Part shown: positions 1 to 11,699 of the stretch, one piece after another | Numbering within the stretch: position 1 is the stretch's first letter | Layout: each line of letters begins with the position of its first letter | Origin: Strix aluco | Lineage: Eukaryota; Chordata; Aves; Strigiformes; Strigidae | Direction: 5' to 3' | Assembly (NCBI RefSeq): GCF_031877795.1 | Contig: NC_133943.1 | Location: forward strand, 10,285,001 to 10,349,000 | Length of the DNA: 64,000 nt | Made by a program: the position numbers and the translations under genes | Notes under the pieces: generated by a model | Told to the model about the DNA's origin: nothing | The model's database searches: none | Seen by the model: the letters and a program-made list of their open reading frames with translations, nothing else

Positions 1-1040
<1,040 letters not shown>

Positions 1041-1275
1041 CCTCCCGCCGCCGCCGCCGCCGCGGGGCGGGGCCGCCACCGGGGCCGGGGGGGGGGGGGC
1101 CGAGGGGGGGGAGGCGGGGCCGGCGCGGCGGAAGTGCGCGGCGGGGCGGGGCCGGAGGGCGGAAGTGCGCGGGGCCGGGGCGGAAGTGCGCGGCGGGGCG
1201 GGCCGAGGCCGCATGGCGGCCGCCCAGCAGGCGCGGGCCGGAGCCTGAGGCGGAGCGGCGGCGGCGGCCCCCCCC
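1041..1275. promoter_or_regulatory. Bidirectional CpG promoter of RAB24 and PRELID1 with three ETS/GABP sites
   Basis: Only 235 bp separate the two start codons. The interval is almost pure G+C and contains three identical CGGAAGTG motifs at 1129-1136, 1160-1167 and 1181-1188, each followed by CGCGG-type sequence. CGGAAGTG is the consensus for ETS factors such as GABPA/NRF-2, which drives many nuclear genes for mitochondrial proteins, in keeping with PRELID1. No TATA box is seen. Transcription start sites are inferred, not visible. Confidence 0.8.
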
Positions 1276-3071
1276 ATGGGGAAGTACTGCGCCAGCCTGG
1301 GCGTCCTCAAGGGGCCCTGGGACCAGGTCTTCGCCGCCTTCTGGCAGCGCTACCCCAACCCCTACAGGTGCGCCGGGGCCGCCCCCCCACCCCCGCTCCG
1401 GGCTCCCCCCGCGGCTCTCCCTTCTCCCCCGGAAAACGGTCCCTCCCCGGGATCAGCCGCGGCCCTCTGCCCCCTCCAACGGGCCCGCCGGGCTTCGTGT
1501 CCTCCGCGGGATGGCGTCGTGTTACCCCCCCAGCCCTTTCCCGGGGTCCCACGGGGGCAGGACCCTCTGCTCGCCCCCCACTAGTCTTCAGGGACGGGTG
1601 TCCCGCACCGGGATGCGGGTTTTCCCTTCCCTTCATACCCCAGACCTTTCCCCGCGGTGCCTGGTGGTTCCCAGCCCCCGCGGCGGGGGTGGTGTTGGCC
1701 AGGAGCAGGGCTTAATGTTTTTTTTCCCCCCTCCTCGTTTTAGCAAACATGTCCTGACCGAAGACATCGTGCACCGGGAGGTGACAGCGGACCACAAGCT
1801 GCTCTCCCGGCGGCTCCTGACCAAGACCAACCGGATGCCCCGCTGGGCAGAGCGCTTCTTCCCGGCCAACGTCGCCCACTCCGTCTACATCCTGGAGGAC
1901 TCTATCGTGGACCCCAAGAACCGAACCATGACCACGTTCACCTGGAACATCAACCACGCGCGTCTCATGGTAGGTGCCTGCGGGCGGGCACGCGGCCGGG
2001 TGGCAGCGGCCGGTCAGTGCCCACAGCCGGGCTGTGCCTCGCGCAGGTGGTGGAGGAACGTTGCGTGTACCAGGTGAACCCGGAGAACAGCAACTGGACC
2101 GAGGTCAAGCGGGAGGCCTGGGTCTCTTCCAGCCTGTTTGGCGTCTCGCGGGCTGTCCAGGTGAGCACTGCCAACTGCTCGAGCAGCACTGCGGACCCCC
2201 TCTTTGGAGAGGCCAGCCGCTCCCCCCTGCTCTACCCTTTCCCCGTGTTTTTTCCTGCCCTTTTTCTCTCGTTCCCCCCATCCTTACGAGCTCTTGGGGC
2301 ACCCAGAACCATCACAGCTGGTGGGCACGAGCCCATAAGATGTTTGGGACTGGACAAACTGGGACAAAGCCCCAGGGGCTGTGTGTGACATGGGAGCTGG
2401 GCTTGCACCTTCGGTGACTTTTCCCTTGCAGGAGTTTGGTCTGGCCAGGTTCAAAAGCAACGTGACCAAGAGCACTAAGGGATTTGAATACGTGCTAGCA
2501 AGAATGCAAGGTGAGCACCCGAGGGCAGGCTGGGGCTGACCGGGACGGGTCTCTTGGAGTTACAGGTCACACTGGGAACACTCCAGTCTACAGGCAGGTC
2601 ATGGCTTGAACTAATCCGACTGCGAAATCCTTGTCCCTTGCCTTTGCCCCCATGTCTTGGCACAGCCCGCTCTTCCTGAGCGGAGCAGCCGGGCAGGGGT
2701 GGAGCGCAGGCAGGAGGGGGATGTAACACAGCAGCAGTCACGTGCCTGCAGTTCCCCTTCACGACGCGCCCTGACGCATGCAGGTCGGGAGCGCTGGGCT
2801 CATCTTCCCCTTGTGTGGGGAAGTCACCTCCGTGCCAGGGTGACGGGACCGGTCTAGCTTGCGTCAGCCGGCACTCCTGTGCCAGGGCAGGGCGGGGGCC
2901 CGCTGGGGCTGGGCTAACAATTTCTGTGTTACAGGAGAAGCTCCATCCAAAACACTGGTGGAAACAGCCAAGGAAGCGACCGAGAAAGCCAAGGAGACAG
3001 CTCTGGCTGCTACAGAGAAAGCCAAGGATTTGGCGAGCAAGGCAGCCACCAAGAAGAAGCAGTACGTGTGA
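1276..3071 (+). CDS. PRELID1: PRELID1 (px19), mitochondrial intermembrane lipid-transfer protein
   Basis: Five exons: 1276-1367, 1744-1969, 2047-2160, 2432-2510 and 2935-3071, giving 215 aa (human 219). The PRELI/MSF1 domain occupies most of the protein, with [16 protein letters not shown] near the start, [18 protein letters not shown] and [12 protein letters not shown]. The C-terminal exon encodes an amphipathic Ala/Lys/Glu-rich LEA-like helix ([20 protein letters not shown]). In mammals PRELID1 pairs with TRIAP1 to move phosphatidic acid between mitochondrial membranes for cardiolipin synthesis. The ATG at 1276 is chosen because the following residues align with the mammalian N terminus; residues 2-12 ([11 protein letters not shown]) are less conserved than the rest. 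The gene converges on MXD3. Confidence 0.97.
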
Positions 3072-3192
3072 GGGGCCGGGCACAGGCGGGCACCGGCCGC
3101 ACCAAAACAGATAGGAGCCTCCTTAGATTTTATATTTTTAAACTGTACAAGTCTGACAATCAGCTGCTGTTAGACCCTGAGATGTAATTATC

Positions 3193-3198
3193 ATTAAA
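3193..3198 (+). terminator. PRELID1: PRELID1 poly(A) signal (ATTAAA)
   Basis: ATTAAA lies 122 bases past the PRELID1 stop in a locally AT-rich 3' UTR. No better hexamer occurs before the opposing MXD3 gene. Confidence 0.75.
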
Positions 3199-3340
3199 GA
3201 ACTTACTCCCACCTCTGACTTGGCCTGGGGCTGGCCTGGCTAGAGCAGAGCCTGGTGCTGCCCTCTGCTCTGGGGGTCCAGCCCACTGCTGGGGGTCTGG
3301 GCTCGCAGGCAAGACGCAGGCAGGGGTTTCACCAAGTGCC

Positions 3341-3346
3341 TTTACT
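3341..3346 (-). terminator. MXD3: Possible MXD3 poly(A) signal (AGTAAA variant)
   Basis: On the minus strand this reads AGTAAA, a known weak variant. It is the only near-consensus hexamer I see between the MXD3 stop (3764) and the PRELID1 3' end, so the MXD3 3' UTR would be about 420 bases. Tentative. Confidence 0.4.
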
Positions 3347-3763
3347 ATAAAAGTGTCGGGTTATGTACAAGAGAGGTGGGCGGCTGCGGGAGCGTGAAGG
3401 CAGGTTGCTTAATGCATTTGTTTCCCCTTCCTGGCTCTCTAGGGGCTGCAGCAGAGCCCTCCTGTAGCCGAGTCTGTCGGGGGAGTGCCAGGCAGCCCCC
3501 AGCCTGCCCGGGGTTGCACGGGCAGAGGCGGGAGGGTGTCCCCGCGACGCAGACCCTCTTCCAGCGCGTTGTGGTGCGCAGCGGGTGCCACAGCGCCGTG
3601 CCAACCCCGTGGCTGATGCTGCTCAGTGGCCCGGCCGCGGGGGGCCAAGCCAGGTGCTTGCCCCTTACCCGGGCAGCCATGACGAGGCCAGCGGAGGCTG
3701 CGTTGCGGCAGCAGCAGGCAGGGAGGAGGCAGGCAGGCAGCGCAGGGAGGGCAGCGAGTGCCA

Positions 3764-4648
3764 TCAGGATGCAGGGCTGTGGGGGCTGGAGTAGCTGTGG
3801 TCCCTCCCGGTGCCGAAGGCAAACACGGCACTGTCCACCTCTATCTCAGCATCCTCTGGGCACCGGGGGGGAGGCTGGGTCAGGCCCGCAGCGGCTCCCC
3901 TTCCCTGCCCACCCTCCCTCTCCTCACTCACCTCCCTCAGAGGGCTCCGAGAGCTGGGACGAGTCCAAGCTGTCAGCGCGGGCCCGTTCTTCACCGACGG
4001 GTGAGAGCAGCCGCTCCAGCTGCCGCCGCAGGCTCTGCTGCCGGTTACGTAGCCGGTCCTTGGCCCTCCGTGCACTCAGCTCCTGCTCCTCCAGCCTCTG
4101 CGGGGATCGGGGGAGCCCTGAGCGGGGACCCGAACTGACCCCGGCTGGAGGGCCCCGAGCAGCCACATGGTCGCCCCCCTCACCTGGATGTGAAGCCGGG
4201 CACGGTGCAGGAGGCTCAGCGTGGTGGGACGGGCCGGCCCCGCGCCCACGGGCACCTGCTGCTTCAACCGCTCCAGGCAGCACCGGAGCTGGGCTCTCCT
4301 GCGGGGGGACGGGGTGGGGGGGACACGGCGGTCAGCCCCGAGGCGTGCGCGGCCGCCCCGCCGCGCCCGCCGCTCCGCGGTACCTGTGCTTCTCCAGCGC
4401 GTTGTGCACCGACCTGCGGGAGAGCCCCCGGTGAGCAGAACCGGCGCTACCGCTGCCACCCCTCCGCCCCCCCCGCCCCGCACCGCTCACCTGCCGCTGC
4501 CCGCGGCCCGGCGGGACCGCGCGGGGCAGAGCGAGGCGTAGCCGTGCTCGGCCTCGGCCAGGCCCCGGGGCCCGGCCCCGCGCTCCCGCCGCTCCAGGGC
4601 CTCGGCCGCCTGCAGCAGCACCTGGATGCTGGTGGCCGCCGGCTCCAT
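3764..4648 (-). CDS. MXD3: MXD3, bHLH-zipper MAX partner and transcriptional repressor
   Basis: Five exons on the minus strand: 4491-4648, 4384-4413, 4184-4298, 3932-4097 and 3764-3855, totalling 186 aa (human 206). The N-terminal SIN3-interaction helix is present ([13 protein letters not shown]). A bHLH follows, with basic/helix 1 [20 protein letters not shown] and helix 2 [15 protein letters not shown] leucine zipper begins [17 protein letters not shown]. The acidic tail EDAEIEVDS and the terminal DHSYSS segment match the family. Relative to human, an extra GAGPRGLA lies between the SID helix and [10 protein letters not shown], and the SID-bHLH linker is shorter. MXD3 competes with MYC for MAX and recruits SIN3-HDAC. 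It is convergent with PRELID1. Confidence 0.95.
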
Positions 4649-4790
4649 GGCTGGGGGGGGGGGGGGGCGGGGCGTGGCAGGGGGAGCCGCGCGCTGATTG
4701 GCTGCCGGGCGCCCCGCGGCGCTGACGTCACCGCGGCGGGGAAACAACTTCGGGCGGGAAAGCGCGTGCTTCAAATTTGAATCGGCGGGA
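4649..4790 (-). promoter_or_regulatory. MXD3: MXD3 promoter with CCAAT, CRE, E2F and palindromic CHR motifs
   Basis: Just upstream of the MXD3 start are an inverted CCAAT box (ATTGG, 4697-4701), a perfect palindromic CRE TGACGTCA (4723-4730), an E2F-like GGGCGGGAA (4752-4760) and the palindrome TTCAAATTTGAA (4770-4781), which reads as a CHR (TTTGAA) on both strands. E2F plus CHR is the hallmark of cell-cycle genes bound by DREAM/E2F, and MXD3 is known to be expressed in cycling cells. The remaining 4791-5090 is a C-rich CpG stretch in which I see nothing else. Confidence 0.6.
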
Positions 4791-5090
4791 GGGCCACGCC
4801 CCCCCGCCAGGCCACGCCCCCCGAGGGCGCGCGCTCCCCGTCCGCCCGTGTCCGTCCCACGCCCGCCGTGGGCCGTGTCCGCGTTAAGCCGGGCGGGCAG
4901 CGCGCCGCCGTGCGCACCCCCACTGCCACCAGCCCGCTCGGGGCACCCGCTGCCCGCCGTTCCCCACCCCCCCACCCCACCCCCCCCGCACCCACGCGTG
5001 TCCCCGGGCCGCTGCAACACCCCCCCCCCCGCCCCGCCCCGAGAACTGCCGCGTCCAGCGCCACGGAGCCCGGCCAGGCGGGTTTAGCTC

Positions 5091-5096
5091 TTTATT
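5091..5096 (-). terminator. Poly(A) signal (AATAAA) of the LST2-like gene
   Basis: TTTATT on the plus strand reads AATAAA on the minus strand, about 540 bases past the stop of the FYVE gene and about 440 bases before the MXD3 start codon. It is the only canonical hexamer in this interval. Confidence 0.75.
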
Positions 5097-5635
5097 AAAA
5101 TCCATCGGCTGGAGGCGGTGGGGAGGGAGGGGAGGGGAGCGCCGGGCCCCACGGGTGAGGGCCAGCCTCGGGGCACGGCACGGCCCGGCCCGGGCGGCCC
5201 CGGGCACCCGCCGTCATGTGAGGGCTGTTTGCACCTTCTCAGGCCGGGCCCCGGGGGCGGGGGGAGACTCTGCCCCGGGCCCAACAGCAGCCAAAGTTCA
5301 CCTGAAAAAAAACCACCACGAAGCACATTTCCAGCCCCGGGGGGGCAGGTGCGCTGCGGCAGCGTGCGGCTCACCGAGAGCGGGGTACGGCCGCAGCGCG
5401 TGCGGTGAAGGCGGCCCCGCGCCCACCGCGGCCCCGGCCCCGCCAGCGTGGGGCACGGGCTGCCGCCGTGCGTGGGGGGCCCTGCCACCACGTGGGGGGG
5501 TCCTTGCCCCCATGCCCACCTGGCCCCGAGGGGAGTTGTGGGGCCGCAGAGCTGCCCAGCAGCCCCAGAGCAGCCCGGATTCCCCCCTCCCCGGCCTTCG
5601 GCCTCCTGCGGATGCAGACCCGGCGCGGGGGGCTC

Positions 5636-8600
5636 TCACTGGCACGGGGCGCGCCGGGGCGCGGGCGAGCGGTGCGCGGCATAGCAGTGCGTGCAGACAC
5701 GCACGGGTTTCGGCTGGCCGTAGTGCGGCAGCACCGCGGTGTGCGGTGAGCAGCGGGCGCAGAAGATCTGTGGGGAGAGGGCCGGAACGGGGCTGAGCCG
5801 AGCCGAGTCCCCAGGGGGGACCCCGCGCGTCCCTGCCGGGCCCCCTCCTACCTTCCCGCAGCTGCGGCAGTGGTGCCTGCGGCGCAGCAGGGTGAAGGGC
5901 GAGCGACAGGCAGAGCACTGGCTGCACGTGCTGTCCGGCACCCACTCGGGCAGGCGGCGGGTGCCTGCTGGGCAAAACACATCAGTAAAAGCCCCCCACC
6001 CCGTCCCCCATCATCGCCCCGGCCCCAGGAATGTTCCCGGTCCCTTGGCTGGACCCATCCTCCTGGGTGTCCTGTGGCTGCTCTGCTGAGCCAGCCCTCG
6101 ACAGGACATGGCAACTGTCCCCATGCGCCTGGGGCTGCCCAGGACAGGCAGACACCCCCCCAGGCAGGATCAGCGCCAGCCTCGCACCCTGCCCCAGAGC
6201 CGTGGCACCCCGGGCAGCCCCTTACCTGCCCTCCGGAGCCCAGCCGCCTCCTCGGGGCTGGAGCACAGGGGACAGTCGGCCACACGAGGAGCATCTGCCA
6301 CACACGGGTCACCGTCCTCTTCCCCTGTGGGGACAAGGGCTGTGGTGTTCCGGCCAAACCAGGGCTGGGCTCAGCCTCAGGGGGCTGGGCACTGTGGCTG
6401 TGTCGCTCCCACACCTGGGGCTGCGGCCTTGTCTCACCAGGGCTGGGCGATGGGCAGGGCAGAGAGGAGAGGTCCCCCGTCTCCCTGGGGGTTACTCACG
6501 GCTGGCACTGGGCTCCTCTGAGGGCTCCGCCTGCGAGGCGACGATCTTGAAGACTGTTTTCAAGATGCTCCGCAGGTCACTGGCAAAGTTGGTCTGGAGC
6601 TGATCAGCCACCCCTGTGCCGGGAGGGTGGGGGGTCAGGGTGCTGGGGGGGGGGGGGGGGGGTTAAGGGTGCTGGGAGGGGTGGCGAGGGGGTCACTCAC
6701 CCGAGATGCAGACGAAGAGGGTGTGCAGCATGTCCTTGGTGCTGCCATAGCGAGAGCGCAGCTCTGAGCAGTGAGCACCTGGGGTGTCATCGAGCCCCGT
6801 CCCTGGGCTGCTCCCGGGGGGCTGGGGGCTGCACAGGGGGAAGGTGATGGTTACCCCAGGGGTGAGGTGAAAAATCCCCATCCCAGTGGGCGGGGAACTG
6901 CCATCTTGGCCCCACTCTCTCCCTGCCACGCACCCCCACCGCCGGTCAGTGCCCGGATCATTCACTGTGCCGGGAGGTCCCAGGCGCATCGTGCATGTGG
7001 AGGCTGGTGGGGTGGCACAGGGGCCCTCCAGGAAACCCCAGGGAGCAGGGGGCTCCCCTCTGGGCACAGCTGCCCCCCAAGCTGGGGGGGTGGCCGGACC
7101 GCAGGGATCCTCCGGTTCGGCTGTGCACAGGCTCCTCTCCAGCAGGCTGAGCTCCTCCACCGACAGCACCCGCAGCAGGTCCCTGCAGCGACCGGACAGC
7201 GTCAGCCCCACGTCATGGCCCCAGTGCTGCCCCACTGCAGGTGCTGGTGCTCATCGCCCCCCACCACATACCTGATCTTCTTCAGGAGGTTGTAGAAGGG
7301 GCTGAAGACGCGGGACATCTGCTCAGGGCTCCGCTCCAGGCTGAGGGGACCCTCGGGGTAGATGAGGAGGCCGCTGCAAGGGGACAGAGCCCAACACAGG
7401 TCAGGGGGTTGCCCGGGACCCCAATTCCCCAGGAAGAGAAGAGGCTGGTACAGGGCAGGGAACACCCAACGGCCCTGGCCACCCCCTTCTCCAGGGGGCC
7501 GCACCCACCTGATAATGGCCAGGCGAGGGATGGTGAACATCAGCAGCGGTTCGTAGCCATCGATCATCTCCTGGGTCACGTAGCCCAGGCGCAGGGCTCT
7601 GGGGGGACACACCCTTACAGTGGGGCCAAGCCCCAGGACACTGCCCCATTCCCGGGGCTGGGGTCCCTGCCACCCCTCCCTGGCACACAATACCCCTCAC
7701 CTCTCCACCGTCTCACAGAAGAGCACAATGATCTCCTGCTGCCTGTAGATCTCCTCGGGAGACTTCACCGCCACCAGCGAGGACACATAGCTGGAGAGAT
7801 GGGGGGACCATGAGGCTCCTTTGTCCCTGGCACAGCCCCCCCCCTCACCCCAGCACCCTAACCCTGGCCCCCACCTCAGCTCAAACTCCGCGAAGAGCCG
7901 GTCGAACTGGACGAGCACAGCCCGGACGGGCTCCGGGTAGGAGCTGGGCTGGCTCAGGCTCTGCTCCCGCAGCACCGTCCGCACCAGCTCCAGGCTGCAC
8001 AGCAGGTTCCTGGCCTGGGGCCGCAGCTGCGCCCCATCCGCCTCCTCCACCTCCAGGAAGGTCCCGGCCAGGAGACACTGCCAGGACCCGGGGCCGTCAG
8101 GAGCCAGCGCCTGGGGCCGTGCAGCCCCTACCCCCAGGGTCAGCCCATGGTGGGGTGTGCCACCCTGGCTGGCACCCGTCGCCCCCCAGTTTGGGGAGCC
8201 GGACCCCACTGCCCGCCCCAGGACAGCATCCCCGGGCTCACCTCGGCGGCAAACAGCATGTGGTTCCCCAGGTTGTCCACCAAGAGCTCCTCGGGGAACT
8301 TGACCAGGTAGTCGCGGCTGTGCCGCTGTGTGGGGATACACTCCTCCATGATCCGCTCCAGGACGGCCAGCAAGTGAGCCTGGGGAGGGCAGGGACGTCA
8401 CCCACGGCCACCCGGGGGGACCGGGGTCACACCGGGCTCCGGGCTGCCCCCGTACCTGGCTGAGGTGGAGCTGGTTGAGGAGCACCAGGTACTGCTGCGG
8501 GTCCAGCTCGGCATCCAGCCCGTTGATCTCAGCCACCACCCGCGTCACCCTCTCGTCGGCAAAGAAGAACTGGGAGAGCAGGCGGGGGTCGGAGCGCTGC

Positions 8601-9404
8601 GGGGGGAGCAGAGGGGCGATGGCAGGAGCACCCCATGGCTCCGGGTGCTGGGCCAGAGGGACCCCAAACCTCCCATGCCCGCAACTTGGGGCGGGGGGGC
8701 TGCTGGGGTTTGGCTCCCCTTTTGTCGGTCCCCATGGGGCAGTCCCGGGTCCACAAACACCCACTCGGGCAGGTACGTGGGACCCCCACGGCGGCTCCGG
8801 CTCAGCCGAGCTGTGCCAAGGGCAGGCGGGGAGGCAGCGGCCCGCGGCCGAGCCCTCCCGAGGAGCGCCGCCGTCCCCACCCACCCGTGCCTCAGTTTCC
8901 CCGGGGGCAGAGCAGGACGAACAAGCTCGGCCGCATCCCGGTAGCGTGGGCACGGATCCGAGCGCGGCTGTAAACACCGGCCCAGGTGAAAGGTCTGCGG
9001 GGAGCCCCCGGCGGGGAGCGGGCAGCCCGGAGCGCCGCTCCTCGCCCCATCTCTCCCCCAGACCCCCCCGCGGGGACGGGGGGGATGGAGGAGGCCCGGG
9101 GGGGTGGGGAGGCGGGGATCTCCTCGCCCCGGGAGCGGGCGGTGCCGGGACGAGCGTTGAGCTGCCCGGTCCTGCCCGATGCTGCCCGCACCCCCCGCCG
9201 CACCTCCAGCCCCGGGGCCGGGCACCGCTTCCTCCTCCCGCTCCACCCCACAGGGCCCCCGCCTGCTCCCCCGCGCTACCCGGTGCCGGCGGAGCCCTCG
9301 GGCAGCCCCGACGGGGCGGGGGGCGGCTCCGGCGCGACCCTCCCCCCCCGCCCCGCTCTCACCTTGGGCCGGCGCAGCCAGCGGCGGAGGGCGGCGGGCA
9401 GCAT
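5636..9404 (-). CDS. LST2/ZFYVE28-like FYVE-finger protein, short form
   Basis: Thirteen exons on the minus strand: 9363-9404, 8456-8596, 8242-8379, 7875-8077, 7701-7790, 7509-7598, 7272-7373, 6940-7182, 6701-6828, 6500-6613, 6226-6324, 5852-5964 and 5636-5767. They give 544 aa in one frame. The N-terminal ~300 residues match the LST2 domain ([48 protein letters not shown]). A mid block [20 protein letters not shown] is also conserved. The C terminus is a FYVE finger (from ~471) with WVPD, RRRHHCR and PVRVCTHCY, so the PI3P-binding residues are intact. Lys88 aligns with the Lys of human ZFYVE28 (K87) reported as monoubiquitinated. Human ZFYVE28 is 887 aa; nearly all its long disordered middle is absent. 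In the family the protein restrains EGFR signalling at endosomes. The 6940 donor (GTGGGG) is the weakest junction; reading through it is also open. I infer a paralogue of ZFYVE28 rather than ZFYVE28 itself, since the neighbours are those of human 5q35. Confidence 0.88.
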
Positions 9405-10217
9405 GGCGCGCCCCGCAGCTCTGCCGCCGCCCGGCTCCCCGCGCCCGCCGCTCGCCGACGGGGCGGGCCGGCACCGGGCACCGCCCGGGGGCGGACCGGG
9501 GCGGTGTCCTCCCAGCCCCGGCACCGGGACGACTCGGCGGAGCGGCCCCCGCCCGGCCCGCGGCGGGACCCGGGGCTTTCCCGCTGCCGGGTGGCGGGAG
9601 GCGGCCGCCGCTCGACGTGACCGGTTCTCTGTGACGGGGAGGGCAAGAGCGGGACCCCCCGTGCGGCGGGCAGGGTGCCCAAACGGCCGCCCCGCTTCCC
9701 CCCTCCCAGTGTCGCTCTCCGGTCTCGGTTCCTGGATCCAATTCCTGACTGCAACCCCCAGGCTCCCAGTTCTCCCCTCCCGGTGTCTGGGCCCTTCCAG
9801 TTCCCTGGATCTTCCCTCCCGGTTCTCCTCTCCCCACAGACGCCCAGGGCCCAATCTTCCAGGGACAGGGACACCCCAGACACCCGGCCTTGCAGCCCAC
9901 CTAGCCCTGACCATCCCCGGGCTGGTGGGGGGGCACCGGGGGGAGGCACCCGCAGGCACCTGCCTGCTCTCTGCTGCATGGCGTGGGGTGCTGCAGTGGG
10001 AGGGGGACAAAGCAGCCCCTCGGTGGGAGCAGAAGGGGCCGGGCAGCTAGGGAGGGGGCCCGGGGGGTGCTTGGGGTGCTGGGCACAGCAAACCGCCCCA
10101 GCTGCTCCTGTGCCACGCCAGACCTGGCACTGCTGGCCACAGGATGTGGGTGCCGATAATTCAGGTGGCTGAAAGCCTAATGGGGTGGATTCATGGGTAA
10201 AAAATTCACCGAGGACG

Positions 10218-10227
10218 ATTAAATAAA
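10218..10227 (+). terminator. Overlapping ATTAAA/AATAAA hexamers with no known plus-strand gene upstream
   Basis: ATTAAA (10218-10223) and AATAAA (10222-10227) overlap in the plus orientation within a GC-rich setting. No plus-strand coding gene ends here. It could close an antisense transcript from the LST2-like CpG promoter, or be chance. Confidence 0.25.
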
Positions 10228-10799
10228 CACGGTAGCACCACCTTGGCTTGAGGAAGTCCCTGAGTCACAGCGGCCCCGCAGCGCCCAGGCTGAGCCGGCC
10301 CGGTGCGGGTGCAGCTGACGCTGGGGCTCCGTGTGACCCCACAGCCTCCGGCTCTGGTTTTGGCCGGGCAGCGTGTCCTGCCTCCTGCGGCTGGGGGTCC
10401 CTGCATTGCACAGTGAGCCTGGAGCCCTGCCTGTCCTGCAGCTGCGGGCAGTGCTGCCACGCCATTCGGGGGGGGAGGCACAGTGGGCTTTTGTTGGCTG
10501 CCAAGTCCATGCGTCCCCGTGTCACCAGCACCATGCTCTGCCCCACCACAGGAGGGCAGCTCTGGTGACATGAGATGTGGTACGGAGCGATGCCTGGCCT
10601 CACACACACCAGTGCCACGATGGGGGGCTTTGGGGTGGTGTGTGACACTGAGGCTGGCAGGGGGGCGAGGGACTGAGCTCTTTTGGGGGGACACCCTGGG
10701 GGGCACCCCAGGGCTGAGGGACCTGGTGCACTAGGACTGCACAGAGGGGCAGCAGAACCCCGCAGGCAGCCTGGGGTCAGGTAGCAGAGGGAAAGGTGG

Positions 10800-11565
10800 G
10801 GCAGTGGGCACGGCGCTGCACGGGGGGAGCAGGGGAGCCCTGCCTGGATGGGGTCACACAGCTCCAAGGGTTCCGTGGTGCTGAGCACGGTGCTGCACGG
10901 CCAGGAGGCACCCAGGGTACAGGAGAGCACCGCTATACGGGGATGGGGTGCAGACAGGCTGGAAACCCACACATGTGCCATGGGCTCTTCCACCAGTGGG
11001 AAGGCCAAGGCAGTGGGCAGTATGCTGCCCACCCCCACTGCACTGGGGTACCCGTGTGCCAGGATTGGGGTGCAGGGGAGCTGCAACCAACACGTGGGTC
11101 CAAGGCTCTGTGTCTGGGCTGATGCTGTGTTGAAGATGCCGTGGTGCTGAGCATGGTGCTGCACAGCCAGGATGCACCCAGGGTACCGGAGGAGTGTCGT
11201 TACATGGGGATGGGGTGCAGAGGTGCTGGGAACCCACGTTTGCACCCCGGGGTCATGCCAGTAAAGCCTGGGCAGCATGCTGCACAGCTGCAATGAACTG
11301 GGGGTGCCAGTGTGCCAGGACTGGGGTGCGGGGGAGCTGCAAAGGCACGTGTGGCTGTGTGTCTGGGGCTGAGGACACCGCAGCGCTGGGATGCACCCGG
11401 GGTACCCCGAGAGCTCTGCTGCACGGGGGCGGGGAGCAGAGGCACTGGCACCCACGCGTGCATCGTGGGGTCTTGCACCACCAGGAAGGCCGGGGCAGCG
11501 GGCAGTGTGCTGCTTATGCTCCATGGGGGTACCGGTGTGCTAGAAATGGGGTGCGGGGGAGCGGT
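10800..11565 (+). repeat. Degenerate ~220-270 bp tandem repeat upstream of FAM193B
   Basis: A block of phrases recurs about three times plus a partial first copy: GGTGCTGCAC followed by a CAGG..CACCCAGGGTAC phrase, then GGGATGGGGTGCAG, then an AACCCAC phrase, then TGCCAGGA.TGGGGTGC. GGGATGGGGTGCAG-type anchors fall near 10939, 11207 and 11429, so spacing is about 268 and 222 bases. Copies are clearly diverged. No long open frame is shared between copies, so I treat it as a non-coding satellite-like array. Confidence 0.7.
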
Positions 11566-11699
11566 GTCTGGGTCTGGGACGCCCCGAAGGCACCGGCGGT
11601 CTTTAGGACCCGGGGAGTTGCGGGGGGGGGGGGGGGAGCAGAGCCGCGGGGCGCGGCGGTGCCGCCACCTCCCCCCGCCAGGGGGCGCGCTGTCGCGCG

